The position numbers and the translations under genes are program-made. DNA of 64,000 nucleotides from Nannochloropsis salina CCMP1776 (Eukaryota; Sar; Eustigmatophyceae; Eustigmatales; Monodopsidaceae), in contig SDOX01000122.1 in the NCBI GenBank assembly GCA_004565275.1, forward strand, positions 176,442 to 240,441, read 5' to 3'. The notes under the pieces are model-generated. The model saw only the letters and a program-made list of their open reading frames with translations. It searched no databases and was not told where the DNA came from. Below, piece by piece: positions 46,701-56,540 of the stretch (positions are counted from its first letter, which is position 1; each line of letters opens with the position of its first letter).

Positions 46701-48155
46701 CTCCAACTTGGGTTGAGAAATGAGGAGCGGGGCAGTGGTCGTGGAAGAGGAAGCGTTGTGGGCTTGCTGCAAAGATTCGAGCTCGTGCAGGCATATGAGG
46801 GCCTTGTCGAGGTCGCGGAGGTGCGAATGGCAGTCAGAAAGGAGCCACAGGAGGGAAGCGCGTGTGAGGAGAACCCAACGTGGAGGAGGAGGATCACGAT
46901 CCGTGCTGTTGATGCTGCTGTTGCTACCACTGGTGCTACTGGTCCGGTGAAAGAGGGGTTCCAATGCCTGGAGGGTGGCGACGATGGTGTCACGCGCTTG
47001 CTGGTAGCAGCCTCGCAGCGAGCGCCCCTCGACGCCTCCCGCCTGCCGAACCAGGCGTCGCCCCATGTCTGCAGCGACGGTCAATGCCCTTTTTAACATC
47101 AGCTTGGGCATGACTGCGGCGATCTCAAGCAAAAGAATTGTCAACCGTGTCACCTCCTGTGCTTCAGTCCCCAGAATTCTTCCATCTTCCTGGTTACCCC
47201 CATGGCCTTCCCTGCCATCTTCCTGAACGCCCGCATGTACTCCCAGATTGTCGGCGCATGTCTTACCTGCCGCCCGCTTTTTCTTTTTCCAAATCAGATC
47301 CAAAAGGACTTCTACACTTTTACTGGCGGCGACAATCACCGGGTCCTGCTCAGCTCCTAGCGCGACTGTCTTTCCTGCTACCCTTCCCTTACGCTCCTCT
47401 TTATTTTCCAGTCCTGCTTCGCTTTCCAATGCTCGCCAATTTGCCACGCATAAATTTGCTGCCTGCATGCATTCTTCGTAGAGTCCTTTCTTTCCTCCCA
47501 TTACGCCCAGTTTACCCTGAATATCAGCTTTTTGATCTTTTCTGTCCCCCGGCTTTTCCTTCCCTTCCTCCTCTTCCTCGTCTTCCTCTTCGTCTGTCTC
47601 GGCAGCCGCGGCACCATACAAATCTATGGCCACTTTCCCCGTGATCTTTATCCTTTCACATCGCCCTTCGATGGATGTTCCTTCGCTCTTGAGCCATAGA
47701 AGATATAGGCCGACGGCTTTGATAAGCAAACGTGCCTGCCGTGTCTCACTATGACGAGGAGGAGCAATCTTTCGAAGCCTTTCCGAAATCTTGCTTCCTT
47801 GAACAAGCAATGCATTGCGAAAAGTGCCATCGCATCGTTGCACTTTGCTGTTTACCTTGGCATTCGTTTTGTAAGACTCGTCGTAGGTTTCTTTCTCTTC
47901 CATTTGCTCTTCTCGCTCCTCGCCACTTTTCCCATCTTGTTCAGTTTCGCCTTGTTTACCATAACACATCCTATCTAATTGAAGGCAAGGCGTAGATGTC
48001 GTGTCCATAGTTATCATCCACTTTCGTGTGTCATGCAATGTGTCAGCGAGCGTACGGAGGTCGCGCTTTTGCAGACACTTTCCACGCTGTATTTCGTCTA
48101 ATGTTACATTCAAGCGAGTAACGGCATCGACAAAGGCTTGTTGATCCGCGTCCAT
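43722..48155 (-). CDS. Very large alpha-helical (TPR-like) protein, possibly SPO22/ZIP4/TEX11 family
   Basis: Uninterrupted 1477-codon frame starting MDADQQAFVDAV. Its length and lack of stops make it a real gene. The product is almost entirely alpha-helical with TPR-like periodicity, broken by Ser/Pro/Glu-rich inserts. A central block has the layout of SPO22/ZIP4 (human TEX11): EKALWHVHNQVYN, then RRSVLCTKSHAIWEEGG, then ARLNLFWLSTLMAMKGG. ZIP4/SPO22 proteins promote meiotic crossovers through the ZMM complex. The assignment rests on pattern memory only; another large TPR scaffold remains possible. No signal peptide or membrane segment is seen. Composition is less GC-biased at the N-terminus. 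The divergent neighbour FAM98 starts about 500 bp away. Confidence 0.6.
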   Translation of the reverse strand: MDADQQAFVDAVTRLNVTLDEIQRGKCLQKRDLRTLADTLHDTRKWMITMDTTSTPCLQLDRMCYGKQGETEQDGKSGEEREEQMEEKETYDESYKTNAKVNSKVQRCDGTFRNALLVQGSKISERLRKIAPPRHSETRQARLLIKAVGLYLLWLKSEGTSIEGRCERIKITGKVAIDLYGAAAAETDEEEDEEEEEGKEKPGDRKDQKADIQGKLGVMGGKKGLYEECMQAANLCVANWRALESEAGLENKEERKGRVAGKTVALGAEQDPVIVAASKSVEVLLDLIWKKKKRAAGKTCADNLGVHAGVQEDGREGHGGNQEDGRILGTEAQEVTRLTILLLEIAAVMPKLMLKRALTVAADMGRRLVRQAGGVEGRSLRGCYQQARDTIVATLQALEPLFHRTSSTSGSNSSINSTDRDPPPPRWVLLTRASLLWLLSDCHSHLRDLDKALICLHELESLQQAHNASSSTTTAPLLISQPKLELAKVSYLLRGGTDEGMEAATAVVLRLVCLDVPAALQGAKALIAFQRYHPQAFSLFDALLSRLVRSPPTSSPDVEVAGAKARLDEKETMLQILSVLLEEASLLTIALQATSYTHPVSTYHALTSRLLSSLTPLLLPASPPSPFLSPVHTRSLPCSLSPSLLTEKDKASLRLVLEKALWHVHNQVYNTSPTLVKKNAREGAREIERAGELHLTQQLCDLLLVVTSPEDEEKRRSVLCTKSHAIWEEGGREEEAVAVAREACRITRYRSENARLNLFWLSTLMAMKGGGEEKEAGREEGKEREQAVKEQKTGMEKALVEILREFTIELEQGRDGGTKESKQDLLRALESMAKVVAETMMGRGEEGRKGGKEGGKVDRTVAARILKTILGEALRVWKDCYYHGGRAGGREGGREGKLRKRKSMTSVLAANATSSAAFPSPYLSPCAGTDPLQLCRTFLEAILSSYSPPVPPSHDAFSTSPSLADSSIPRSPSAHDKEGSEYPILSTPSKPVPLCFAPDTFSHVEAAAEIWSGVSTYALPILDYLHNTAPQHTSEERNVQQCSTDGGKVEESRAQRAAAMAAQADDLKWLTTLCLNFGVATAVPATETVHSASLLPSLSEVPPKNQLACSHDFFRAAHRFHEATFGPASLSYPSSPTSISPTTEEEKHGLLLLLLTVTSSLSSRSGTFSLLTPDESSYYLGQLHTAKTRISSSKTSALKPICHNLHQTIILLEILIRGSSTSSLQTPRPPSQPGSRPSSRPSSASGLATSTGNGSRGGEDKDKQVEDPTLGLPALISKETSTLLTFPFEVLHALARNCLQSSYVSVLPPSLRTSAVALFRLALQRQLQKHPSTTAKEDGGAEEWNEKALWVYLDLYHAVGGTKAGLEVVREFRAGIETKSVVPAPSCTLSRVASRLAAALYNEGVSKLEMMGGGEEGRESGPEVCLEAALGLLPWAEEDFKANYQEQIHSMLSVARELEEVEREDEKQRRMSMGTES

Positions 48156-48660
48156 ACTTAAGTCTAGCGTGAGTGTAGCATTCGAAGAGGAAGATTGATA
48201 GACGGGGTGATGATAGAGAATTGAAAGGAAGCGTTGGGGACGTACATTATGAGACGGCCAAAGACGGCTCCCAACAAACGGATACAGACACTTAAACTGG
48301 CGACATGGTCAAGAACTCTTAGAAAAATCGGTTTGAACTTGAAAAATTGTCTTCACGTTCGGAGATATGAGGTCAGAGCATAAAAGGGGGCAGTGAAGTG
48401 GTGATGTGCCGGGAAGGGGGAGGTTGGGGACGTAGATCGAAAGTCAAGAAAGCAAAACAATGCAAAAGTGGCAGGACATGGACGAGCTACACGGGGCTGT
48501 GTGTATATCTTTAAGATCAGTTTGAATATGCACGACCGCCGCGTGTCTTGATGTTGTCATTGTGAATAGTGAGTGAGGCGGAGGAGGCCAAGGAGGAGCA
48601 GGAGGTTGCTGGGAGACTGAGCGATGAGAAAGCGAGGGGCTTGGGGCGAGACTTGTTGTC
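48156..48660. promoter_or_regulatory. Divergent promoter region, ZIP4-like / FAM98
   Basis: About 500 bp between two divergent starts. No coding signal beyond short shadow frames. Confidence 0.45.
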
Positions 48661-50184
48661 ATGAAAGCTGGAGATCTCAGTCCATATACCATATCTTACG
48701 ATATGTACCGTCTCTATACTTCGTGCAGTATTCGTATGACGACATCTTTGCTGTGGGATCAGCTTCAGGATCTGGCAGCCGACGAAAATGTGTTGTCTTC
48801 CCAACTTCTACATGTGAGCGAGGCGCAACGTGCAGCAGAGGACGAGGGTGAAGCTGCCTTTCAGGCCTATCTTCATCAAAATGGCTCCCAGATTTTAAAT
48901 GAAGAAAATCCTCTTCACAAGCTAGCTCGGGCTTTGATGGAAAAGGTGCAAGGCATAGAGACGACGCGCAACAGCTCGGCAAGGGCGACGGATACTGATA
49001 TGGATCATAGCACGACCGAGTCACCTTCAAACCACACCAGCCCTGTTCTCAAGTTCTTGTCAACTCGCGGATATCCTTACTCTATAGACAGTGCCGAAGA
49101 TATTCTGTTGTTTTTGGCCGGTGAACTACAGGCAGCGAGCACCTTAGCTGCCCGTGCTCGTTCATGCGAAGGGACAGGCGGGACGAATGCTACCACTCCT
49201 GTGTGCGACACGCACGTACAGCCCCCCCTTTCCTCCCTGGCAGAGTCGGCCACGAAGAATGAGGAGATCCATGCCATTCAACGCCTCCTCACAAAAGCCT
49301 TGGACAAGTTGCAAGACACGTCCTCGCTCTCGACCTCGACCCCCCCCCTCTCTCTTCCACTTTCATCACTGCTTTGCGCGTTGGAGAAAGCCGTCGACGT
49401 CCGTCTTGCCGCCCTTCCGCCCAAATTCCTTTCGCAGGATGAGCTTCTGGTCTCTGGAGTGCCGGAAAAGGGGAAGGAGGAGGAGGGAGGCCAGTGCCCA
49501 CAGAATGCAGGCGCCATGGACGAGGGAGGAAGCTGCGAGTGCCCAAGAAAGAGCGAAGTACAGCTGACACCCTCTCAACGCCAGATGCTGGAAGACATCG
49601 ACGCCCACCTCCGCAACGATTTTGGCCTGCGGCGGCAGATGGTCTTGAAACGGCTGGACGTGAGCTTGCGGTCGTTTTTGTGGACCGAGAGGGTGGCGGA
49701 GGGCGGCTCAGTGCTGGTCAAGCGGGTGGAGGCAGCGAGACAGGGACTGAGGGAGGAAGTGGGGGATGAAATTGGCGTGGATGCGGCCTTGCGGGCGGGG
49801 AAGGGCGTGATGTACCAGCAGGCGTGCAAGATCACGCAGGAGAGGGGGAGGGGTTGGGGTCAAAGTACGGTGAAACGGCTAGTGATCGGATCGGTGCCTG
49901 ATAGGGGGGGAAGGGTGGATGCCCTCCGGCCGAGCCAGATGGGAGAAGGGAGGGGAGGAGGGAGGGGGGAGCAAGGGGCGGGGAGTGGCGGAACAGGAAA
50001 AAGCGAGGAAGCGCAGCCTCGGGGAGCGGGGGAGGGGGCGGAGGGGGAGGGGGGGGGGGGAGGGGGGAAAGGGGAGGGGGAGGGGGAGGAGGTGGTGGTA
50101 CGGGGGGCGGGAAAGAGGGGGGAAAGAGGGGAAGACGGGGAAGAGGGAGAGGGGGAGGAAGAGGAGGAGGCCGGGTATAGATAA
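48661..50184 (+). CDS. FAM98: FAM98 family protein
   Basis: Frame of 507 residues. The diagnostic FAM98 core is near residues 310-345: DIDAHLRNDFGLRRQM followed by VLKRLDVSLRSFLWTER, which closely matches animal FAM98. The N-terminal part (LLWDQLQDLA..., then NGSQILN and STRGYPYSIDSAEDIL) fits the calponin-homology-like fold of the family. The C-terminal ~80 residues are Gly/Glu/Arg-rich, as in FAM98A and FAM98B. In animals FAM98B is a subunit of the RTCB tRNA-ligase complex with DDX1, and FAM98 proteins are linked to RNA transport. The same role here is an inference. The start at 48661 is the first ATG, and an internal ATG at about 48736 (MTTSLLWD) would also keep the whole domain. The gene ends 118 bp before the convergent FAM177 stop. 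Confidence 0.85.
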   Translation: MKAGDLSPYTISYDMYRLYTSCSIRMTTSLLWDQLQDLAADENVLSSQLLHVSEAQRAAEDEGEAAFQAYLHQNGSQILNEENPLHKLARALMEKVQGIETTRNSSARATDTDMDHSTTESPSNHTSPVLKFLSTRGYPYSIDSAEDILLFLAGELQAASTLAARARSCEGTGGTNATTPVCDTHVQPPLSSLAESATKNEEIHAIQRLLTKALDKLQDTSSLSTSTPPLSLPLSSLLCALEKAVDVRLAALPPKFLSQDELLVSGVPEKGKEEEGGQCPQNAGAMDEGGSCECPRKSEVQLTPSQRQMLEDIDAHLRNDFGLRRQMVLKRLDVSLRSFLWTERVAEGGSVLVKRVEAARQGLREEVGDEIGVDAALRAGKGVMYQQACKITQERGRGWGQSTVKRLVIGSVPDRGGRVDALRPSQMGEGRGGGRGEQGAGSGGTGKSEEAQPRGAGEGAEGEGGGGGGKGEGEGEEVVVRGAGKRGERGEDGEEGEGEEEEEAGYR

Positions 50185-50302
50185 TGAGATAAACCTGAGG
50201 GCTCTCTTTGCTAAAGCCACCGTTCCTTTTCTTTTTTCTCTTTTTTGGAGGGAGAATGTGCCTCTTTCATGTCCTCCGTGCCCCCAACTCCTTGCAATGT
50301 GC

Positions 50303-50854
50303 TCACACCTCTGTCGATCGATCTTCCTCCTTTCCAATCTCCTTTCCCGCACCATCTTTTCCCCCCGTATCCACCTCCCCTTCCACCGCACTCAACTCAT
50401 GCAGCAGCAGCATCCCGCCCTCCCCTTCGCCTCCCTTTCTTCCTTCCCGCCTCCACCTCAAGTCCTTCTCGGCCGCTTCCTTGTCTTCCTCAGAGAGGTT
50501 ATCGACGATGTACTGGAACCGTGAGTCTGTCAGTCCCAAAAACCCGGCCATGTTTTCTCCAATGTAATCGACACCTTGGAGACATCGATCTCCGGCCCAT
50601 GCTGCGCGTTGCAGCAAGGTGGCCAGGGTGAGTGCCGACGGCCGTCCTTGCTGCGATCGCGGCTGGTTTTGTATATCTTTTTGCCCGTGATGCGTAGGGA
50701 GGGGAGGAGACGAGCGGTGGTGCTGGCTTTTTGCTGGTAAGGGTTCGACCGAGAGAGGGACGGAAGAACCATGGGGAGTAGGGTGGTACGCCTCTTCTTG
50801 TGTCAGGTCCACTTCCCACAAATCGTTCGAGACCGGAGGAGAAGGGGCATCCAT
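50303..50854 (-). CDS. FAM177: FAM177 family protein
   Basis: Frame of 183 residues from the ATG at 50854. The frame is open a few codons upstream but without an ATG; an acceptor-like site (TATGCAG) near 50880 leaves room for a 5' exon. The FAM177 signature is clear: RAAWAGDRCLQGVDYIGENM followed by AGFLGLTDSRFQYIVDNL. FAM177 proteins are small, conserved in eukaryotes and poorly characterised. The N-terminal 80 residues are polar and low-complexity, and the C-terminal tail is Glu/Gly-rich. It is convergent with FAM98 and probably shares overlapping 3' ends with it. Confidence 0.8.
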   Translation of the reverse strand: MDAPSPPVSNDLWEVDLTQEEAYHPTPHGSSVPLSVEPLPAKSQHHRSSPPLPTHHGQKDIQNQPRSQQGRPSALTLATLLQRAAWAGDRCLQGVDYIGENMAGFLGLTDSRFQYIVDNLSEEDKEAAEKDLRWRREGRKGGEGEGGMLLLHELSAVEGEVDTGGKDGAGKEIGKEEDRSTEV

Positions 50855-51896
50855 CTCATGTAACAAACGGATCTCTGCATATTGTGTGGGAAAGGCAAAG
50901 GCAAAAAATAGCGTTGTATTAGTACCAAGTAGTCATAGCATTTGGAAAAGGCCTCTGCGCCTGCCCTGTCGCTGATCAGCATGACGCTCAAGGAGCAATA
51001 GTGCCCAAACACGACTATTGACCGTGACATCATGCCTGCACTGCCACAAGAAATGTTTCCGTTCACGGAGAGAAGGAAAGGCTTAGATTACAAGATTACA
51101 TTAGGGCAACGCTGTCGTGTCTTGGTGTAAAAGGCCTGGGGTGGCAATTTTTGGGACGGCGTTGTCCTCACCGCTCATTCCTCGGGAAAGTCAACTTCAC
51201 ATGGACCATGGTTATAGCCCCCTTCAAGCCAATCAAAATCTCGAAGAACCCCGTACGGAGGCTGTCGACGAAGACGGTGCTTGAAGTCTATAGCATTGAT
51301 GCACCGGGGTGCCCTGTTGCTTTCTATACATGGTTTTGGTGAAGTGAAAGCACGGAACACCTGTTGTCGTATTGAAAGATACCTACACGTACCACTCACT
51401 TCCCTCTGGAATTTTCGGTCTCAACGCACACATTCGCACAGACAAGCCGCCCTTGGGCACACCTGCAGGTTGATAGGGCAAAAAACCCAGGCTGAGGACG
51501 GAGGAGACCATGCGGCGGCCACGGCAAGGAGCGAGCAGGGAGGACCTTTCTGTACGGGGGGAGCAACGCCAGTCCTCGCCCTCCTTCTTTTCTTCCTCGT
51601 CCATCTCTGTCCTTACCTTCCTCCTTCTAGGCACCAGTGGAGCTTTGGCATTGCCAATTGGAATGCATCCTGGTCATGTTGCCTCCTGCAGACAAACCTA
51701 CGCCTTTCATTTCGTTAAGCCCATGACGGGTATATCTGAAGGTGGGTGCTGTCGAGTTGTTCCCTCTGCACATAGAGGGTACCTGCGATTCCTTCGTGAA
51801 TAAAACCATTGCACACGTAGTAGCAACCATTCCATGCATCGCATCTCAAAAGCATATTTCGCTCTTCCACACCTCTGGTTCCACCCTTTTCTGCAG
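50855..51896. other. Intergenic stretch with possible upstream Cpn60 exon
   Basis: No independent gene is called. A plus-strand open segment near 51590-51730 encodes a hydrophobic run (ISVLTFLLLGTSGALALPIG), reads like a signal peptide, and ends at a possible donor (GAAG|GTGGGT, about 51741). Joined to the Cpn60 acceptor at 51896 it would stay in frame. It lacks a clear ATG, so it is only a candidate 5' exon. Confidence 0.35.
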
Positions 51897-51898
51897 CC

Positions 51899-54800
51899 AT
51901 GTCCGCCCACGTATCCCCCGCCCGCCGTGCGCGGGGACAGGTGACTGCACTGGCAAAAGTCACACCCAAACTCATCTACTACCGGGACGAAACGGCTCAA
52001 AAACTAATTGCCGGGATCAATGCCGTGGCCGACGTGGTGAAATCCACCCTGGGCCCCCGGGGCCGCAACGTGGTCCTGATGCGCGACGTCGGCTACCCGG
52101 AGGTGATCAACGATGGCGTCACAATCGCCCGCGACATCAATCTGCCCGATCCGGCCATGCACGTGGGGGCAAAGTTGATCAAAGCCGTGGCCAGCAAGAG
52201 CGACAGCATTGCAGGCGACGGTACCACCACCTCGACGCTCATGACCCAAGTCTTGATCAACAAGGTGCATGTCCTTCCTATTCCCTCCCTCCCTTCCTCC
52301 CTCCCTCCCTCCCTCCCTTCCTCCCTCCCTCCCTCCCTCCCCCTCCTCTCGTCTCTCGAACACTCTCCTTCCTCCTTTTTCGATTAATGTGATGTTATCC
52401 ATTGTGAATGGTTTCTACGTGTGTACGGCCATGAATCCCATCCGAAAAGCTGCTCTTTCCTCTACCTAAGCACCCTCGCTCCCTCCCTCCCTCGCTCCCT
52501 CCCTCCATCTCCCTCTCTTCCTCCCTTCTTCGCATCCAGGGCTACAAAATGATCATGGCAGGGGCCAATGCCATCGGCATCTGGCGAGGGATGAAGAAAG
52601 CCAGCGAGTTCCTCTTGCTAAAGATCAAGCAGTTGGCGCGGCCCATAAGCAGCTCGGAAGATATCCATCACATTGGTGAGGACGGCGGCTGTTGGGCGGG
52701 AAGGGAAGGGGCGCGACTGTAAAGTCTTTGATGGAGGTAGCAGTCCTCTATCATGATTTAGGGGTGGTCGTGAGGAAGAACGGATGGTGGTATATTGTGC
52801 GTACGCATCGGTTCGTCGGCATCGACACGATTCCATGGCAGGAGCAAGCGGGGTGTTTCTCCTCCTATCTTCTCTCATTTGACCCTGCCATTCCTCCGGT
52901 TTCGTCGCACTCTCAGCGAATATTGCCAGCGGTTCCGCCGTTATGGGTGCCATCATCGCCAAGGGATTCGAGCGCGTGGGAACGAACGGGCAGGTACGTG
53001 TTTCCTGCGGGGTGTCCACCAGTATTTCATACGTCTGAAAAATTTCAAATATTTGAATTGCGTTTGTTTGCTTGGATCGATCGGATAGGTTGTGAGGCCT
53101 CTAGACGTTTCTACCAGCAGTTCTTGATCTTTTCGTACAAGCCGGGCTAGAGTCAGGGGTGGGGTTAGGGGTAAGGTTCGGGTGGGGGATTATGTACATG
53201 CACTCAGAGGGAGGGAGAGTATGTGAAAGGGAATTTATTACTCGTTATCAATCTTTGCGACAAACTCCGGGTAGTATCGCAATCAACACGCACCTCCGTT
53301 TCCCACGGACATGTCGCCCACCCTCCCCCCGAACGGCAGTCATGCCCTCCATCCCCATGGGGACTCGAGGCGGGGGAGGCGACACACTCGCACCCATGGC
53401 CCTAACAATCACCCCGTCCCATAAACTAATTTTCCTTCCGCACGTGTTTCTGGTCCCTAGGTGGTGATTGAGGAGTCTCCCACCATGTTGGACGAGATCG
53501 ACTTCACGGAAGGGATGAATTACGAGAACGGGTTTGTGGACTCCGGCTTTGTGACGGATACAGGTAGGGAGGGAGAGCGAGAAAGAGGACGGGAGGGAAG
53601 GCGAAGGAGCCAATGCCCGTGTAGTCTTCATCCGACAAGCCAAACGTTTCTCACAGGCCGAAATTGCGCGGAGCTGGAGAAACCCTTCGTACTGGTCACC
53701 AACCACGTCATCAGCAATTTACGGGAGATGGTCACCCTCCTGGAGACCTTCGCCAATTCCGAACGGCAGCTGCTGATCATCGCGGAGGACATCAAAGGGG
53801 AGGCACGGGAGGCATTGGTCATGAACAAGGAGCGCGGGTCTCTGAAGGTGGCGGCCATGAAAGGGCCTGGCTTCGGTGGTACGTCCCCCCCTCCCGCCCT
53901 CCCTCCCTCCCTCCCTCCCTCCCTCCCGCCTTCCTCCTGTTTTCCCATTTCTTGCCCTCCCTCTTGTTTATCGACCTGCGGTATCACCGGTACAAATCAA
54001 GCCTTCGTGTCTCCTTTCCTGTTATTAAACCCCTCCCCGCGCTTTGTCCACGCCTTGGCGCCGACTTGCGTGGAATGGCTTCCCCTCCTCTCTTGCAAAG
54101 CCTCTTTTGCTAGGCCTTCCCTTCCCTCTGCATTTCTTGTCAAGTCCAGATAACATATCCCTCCCTCCCTCTCTTCGCCCCTCCCTCCCTTTCTCCCCCA
54201 GTGTTCCGTCAAGACTACTACACCGACATTGCCATCGCCACGGGCGCCACTTTCGTGGCAAAAGAGACGGGACTGGGCCTCGAGAAAGTGACCATGGAGA
54301 TGCTGGGTCAGGCGGCGAAAGCCATCCTACGGTGCGGGCTCCCTCACTTCCTCCCTCCCTCCCTCCCTCCCCCCCTCTCTCCTTCCCTTCCTCTCTTCTT
54401 TACTCCTTCATCACGAGCCGTGTTCCTCTGCAACCTTTTCATTTCATATCTGCATTCGTGAGAAGGCGCCTTCCGTCTTCGAACCCTTTTTGTTAATCCT
54501 CCCTCCTCCACGATTCTTTCCCTGCCCTGTGTGTATGGTTGTATGACACGCTTCAGCAACTCCGAGTCCTGACGGCCGTCCCTCCCTTTCTCCATCCTTC
54601 CCTCCCTCGCCCTAGACAAGAAACCGCCACCATCCTCTTGACAGGCAAGCAAAGCGACGACATCAACGCGCGCATTGCTTCCATCCGCGACTCGATGACA
54701 GACATGGACTCGGCATTCGACAAAGAAAAAGCTGAGGAACGGATCGCTTCCTTGGCGGGGGGAGTGGCGCGCATTCGGGTCGGGGCTGCCACGGAGGTGG

Positions 54801-55515
54801 AGTTGAAGGACAAGAAACTTCGGTATGCCCTCTTTATTTTCGCCTCCTCCCTCCCACCCACCCGCTCCCTTTCCTCCCTGTCTGATCCCCTTTCAAACTC
54901 CGTAAGGCCGTTGTTTTGCCCCAAATCGGCGATCGATCTTACTCCCGTCTCTTTGCCAGCACTCTCACACAAATGGTGTCTCTTATTTAACCCCCTCCCC
55001 CTCCATTTCTTCTTTGCGTCCCCTGTGGTGTGTGACACAGGTATGAGGATGCGGTCAACTCGGTCAAGAACGCACTTAAATACGGGGTCTTGCCGGGGGG
55101 AGGGACCACTTTCCTTTACCTTAAGCGGTATCGGGACGAAGTGGTGGAAGAGATGAAGAGGGAAGGGTTGGATGATGAGATATTCGGTGCGGACATTTTG
55201 TTCGAAGCCCTCTCGGAGCCGATGCGGCAGATTGCGGAGAACGCGGGGAAACACGGGAACTTCGTGGTCTCTAAGTGCTTGGACAAAGAATTTGGTTGGG
55301 GGTTCAACGCCGCGAGCCTCACCTACGAGAATCTGTTGACGGCCGGAGTCCTGGATGCGGCAACCGTGACAGAAAACAGCCTGGCCAACTCAGTGAGCAT
55401 TGCCAGCTTGGTATTGACGAGCGGGGGCATGGTGGTGGAGGACGAGGAAGGGATGCGGCAGTTGGAAAAGGAGCAGGCCATGGACTATGCCAGGGCGGCG
55501 GGAGGGATGATGTGA
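51899..55515 (+). CDS. CPN60: Cpn60 / GroEL-type chaperonin, eight exons
   Basis: Group I chaperonin that folds proteins in an organelle. Exons are 51899..52264, 52540..52675, 52917..52993, 53461..53563, 53657..53878, 54202..54331, 54616..54822 and 55041..55515. All junctions are GT...AG and in frame; at least 571 residues. Hallmarks are [15 protein letters not shown], the ATP-binding [10 protein letters not shown], the apical KGPGFG and the [11 protein letters not shown] element. It lacks the GGM repeat tail of mitochondrial Hsp60 but ends AAGGMM. Departures from the usual sequence include [13 protein letters not shown] in place of the NP...RGI segment and [15 protein letters not shown] after KGPGFG. 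The compartment is undecided: no transit peptide is visible at 51899, yet exon 1 starts directly after a good 3' splice site (CTGCAG, 51891-51896), so a targeting exon upstream is likely. Confidence 0.92.
52281..52343 (+). repeat. Pyrimidine (TCCC)n tract in Cpn60 intron 1
   Basis: A run of TCCC/CCCT units directly inside the intron, sense-strand pyrimidine. Similar tracts occur in later Cpn60 introns (about 52475-52505, 53893-53931, 54349-54371) and in introns of other genes in the window. Confidence 0.85.
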
Positions 55516-55938
55516 AGGGGGGAAGGAGAAGGGAGGAGGAAGAGGTATGGATGGCAGGTGGACAAAAAGGCAAGGGACGGCGGGGGAGGTGGAAATCAGA
55601 GAGAGTCGGAGGGGGACGGGGCATGGCCGCGGAGCAATGAGTATGTCTGACATGATGCTTGTTGGATGGTAGGCGGTATGGGGGACATGTGCATTGAGGG
55701 GCCGGGGGAGGGGGGGCCCAATGGCGTGGGGGCAAAAACTAAAAGAATGATATCCGCACACATGTTTCTCTTTGCCATATCTTGCTCTCTACTCTACTAC
55801 GGTCCGCATATGTTCTCCTTTAAGCTTAAAGCAAACGAAACGTAATGTCATCGTTCGAGAAGCGGAAAATGCCTCCAAGCACACAGGCAGCGTACAGGGA
55901 GCGAAATAGGCATCTGCTGTACAACACATGACCACACA
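55516..55938. other. Intergenic stretch after Cpn60
   Basis: The 3' side of Cpn60 is purine-rich on the plus strand and gives spurious proline-rich frames on the minus strand. No gene is seen. Confidence 0.45.
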
Positions 55939-56540
55939 TTACCATCTGCGTAGGTGATCAGCTTCTTTTTTCGTCATTTTAAATCGTTTCAGCGTGTAGT
56001 CAAAGATGTGATTTCCGTGCGCATCGCGTGCTTGTAATGACGCCATGTCATACAGGCCGTATATTCGATAGTTATACTCAGTAGCCCCCCGGAAACATGG
56101 TCTTAGTGTAGTAGCAATTGTAATACTGGTGAATTTAAAATTTGTCAACCCGCGACGTTTACAGGCGTGTGTGCGTCCACATTAAACTTCCCGGCTAGCG
56201 CACATAGCGGATAAGTCCCAAATCGAAAGACAGAGATAAAGTTGTCACATGCCTGAATATTTCCTGTCCGACAGATGCCTTCGCCAACTTGAAGGTCTGC
56301 ATGACAAGATGAGCATGAAGAAGAATAATTGCCTTGCCACAAAACATATGCGGCACAATATCTGGCCAACGGCCTGAAAGCGTCATTTTCAATACCGGAG
56401 TAGATATAGTCTTGGGTAATACGTAAAAAGATCTGTTTGGCATTTAGGCTACACGTTATGAAATCCTCGGTGTTTTTCCATCTGCCGGCCCCCATAAAAA
56501 TGAGGGCCAGAGATGACCATGCCTTGCTTGTTATTTCCAA
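55939..56540 (-). CDS. Candidate hypothetical gene, AT-rich, structure unclear
   Basis: Two adjoining minus-strand open segments, 56540-56145 and 56148-55939, in different frames. The upstream one (131 codons) reads protein-like with a Cys-rich patch (SSSCSSCHADLQ). The downstream one ends with a charged stretch (DYTLKRFKMTKKEADHLRRW). They could be exons of one gene, but I found no convincing donor-acceptor pair. The region is clearly more AT-rich than the flanking genes. No family is recognised. Confidence 0.25.
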
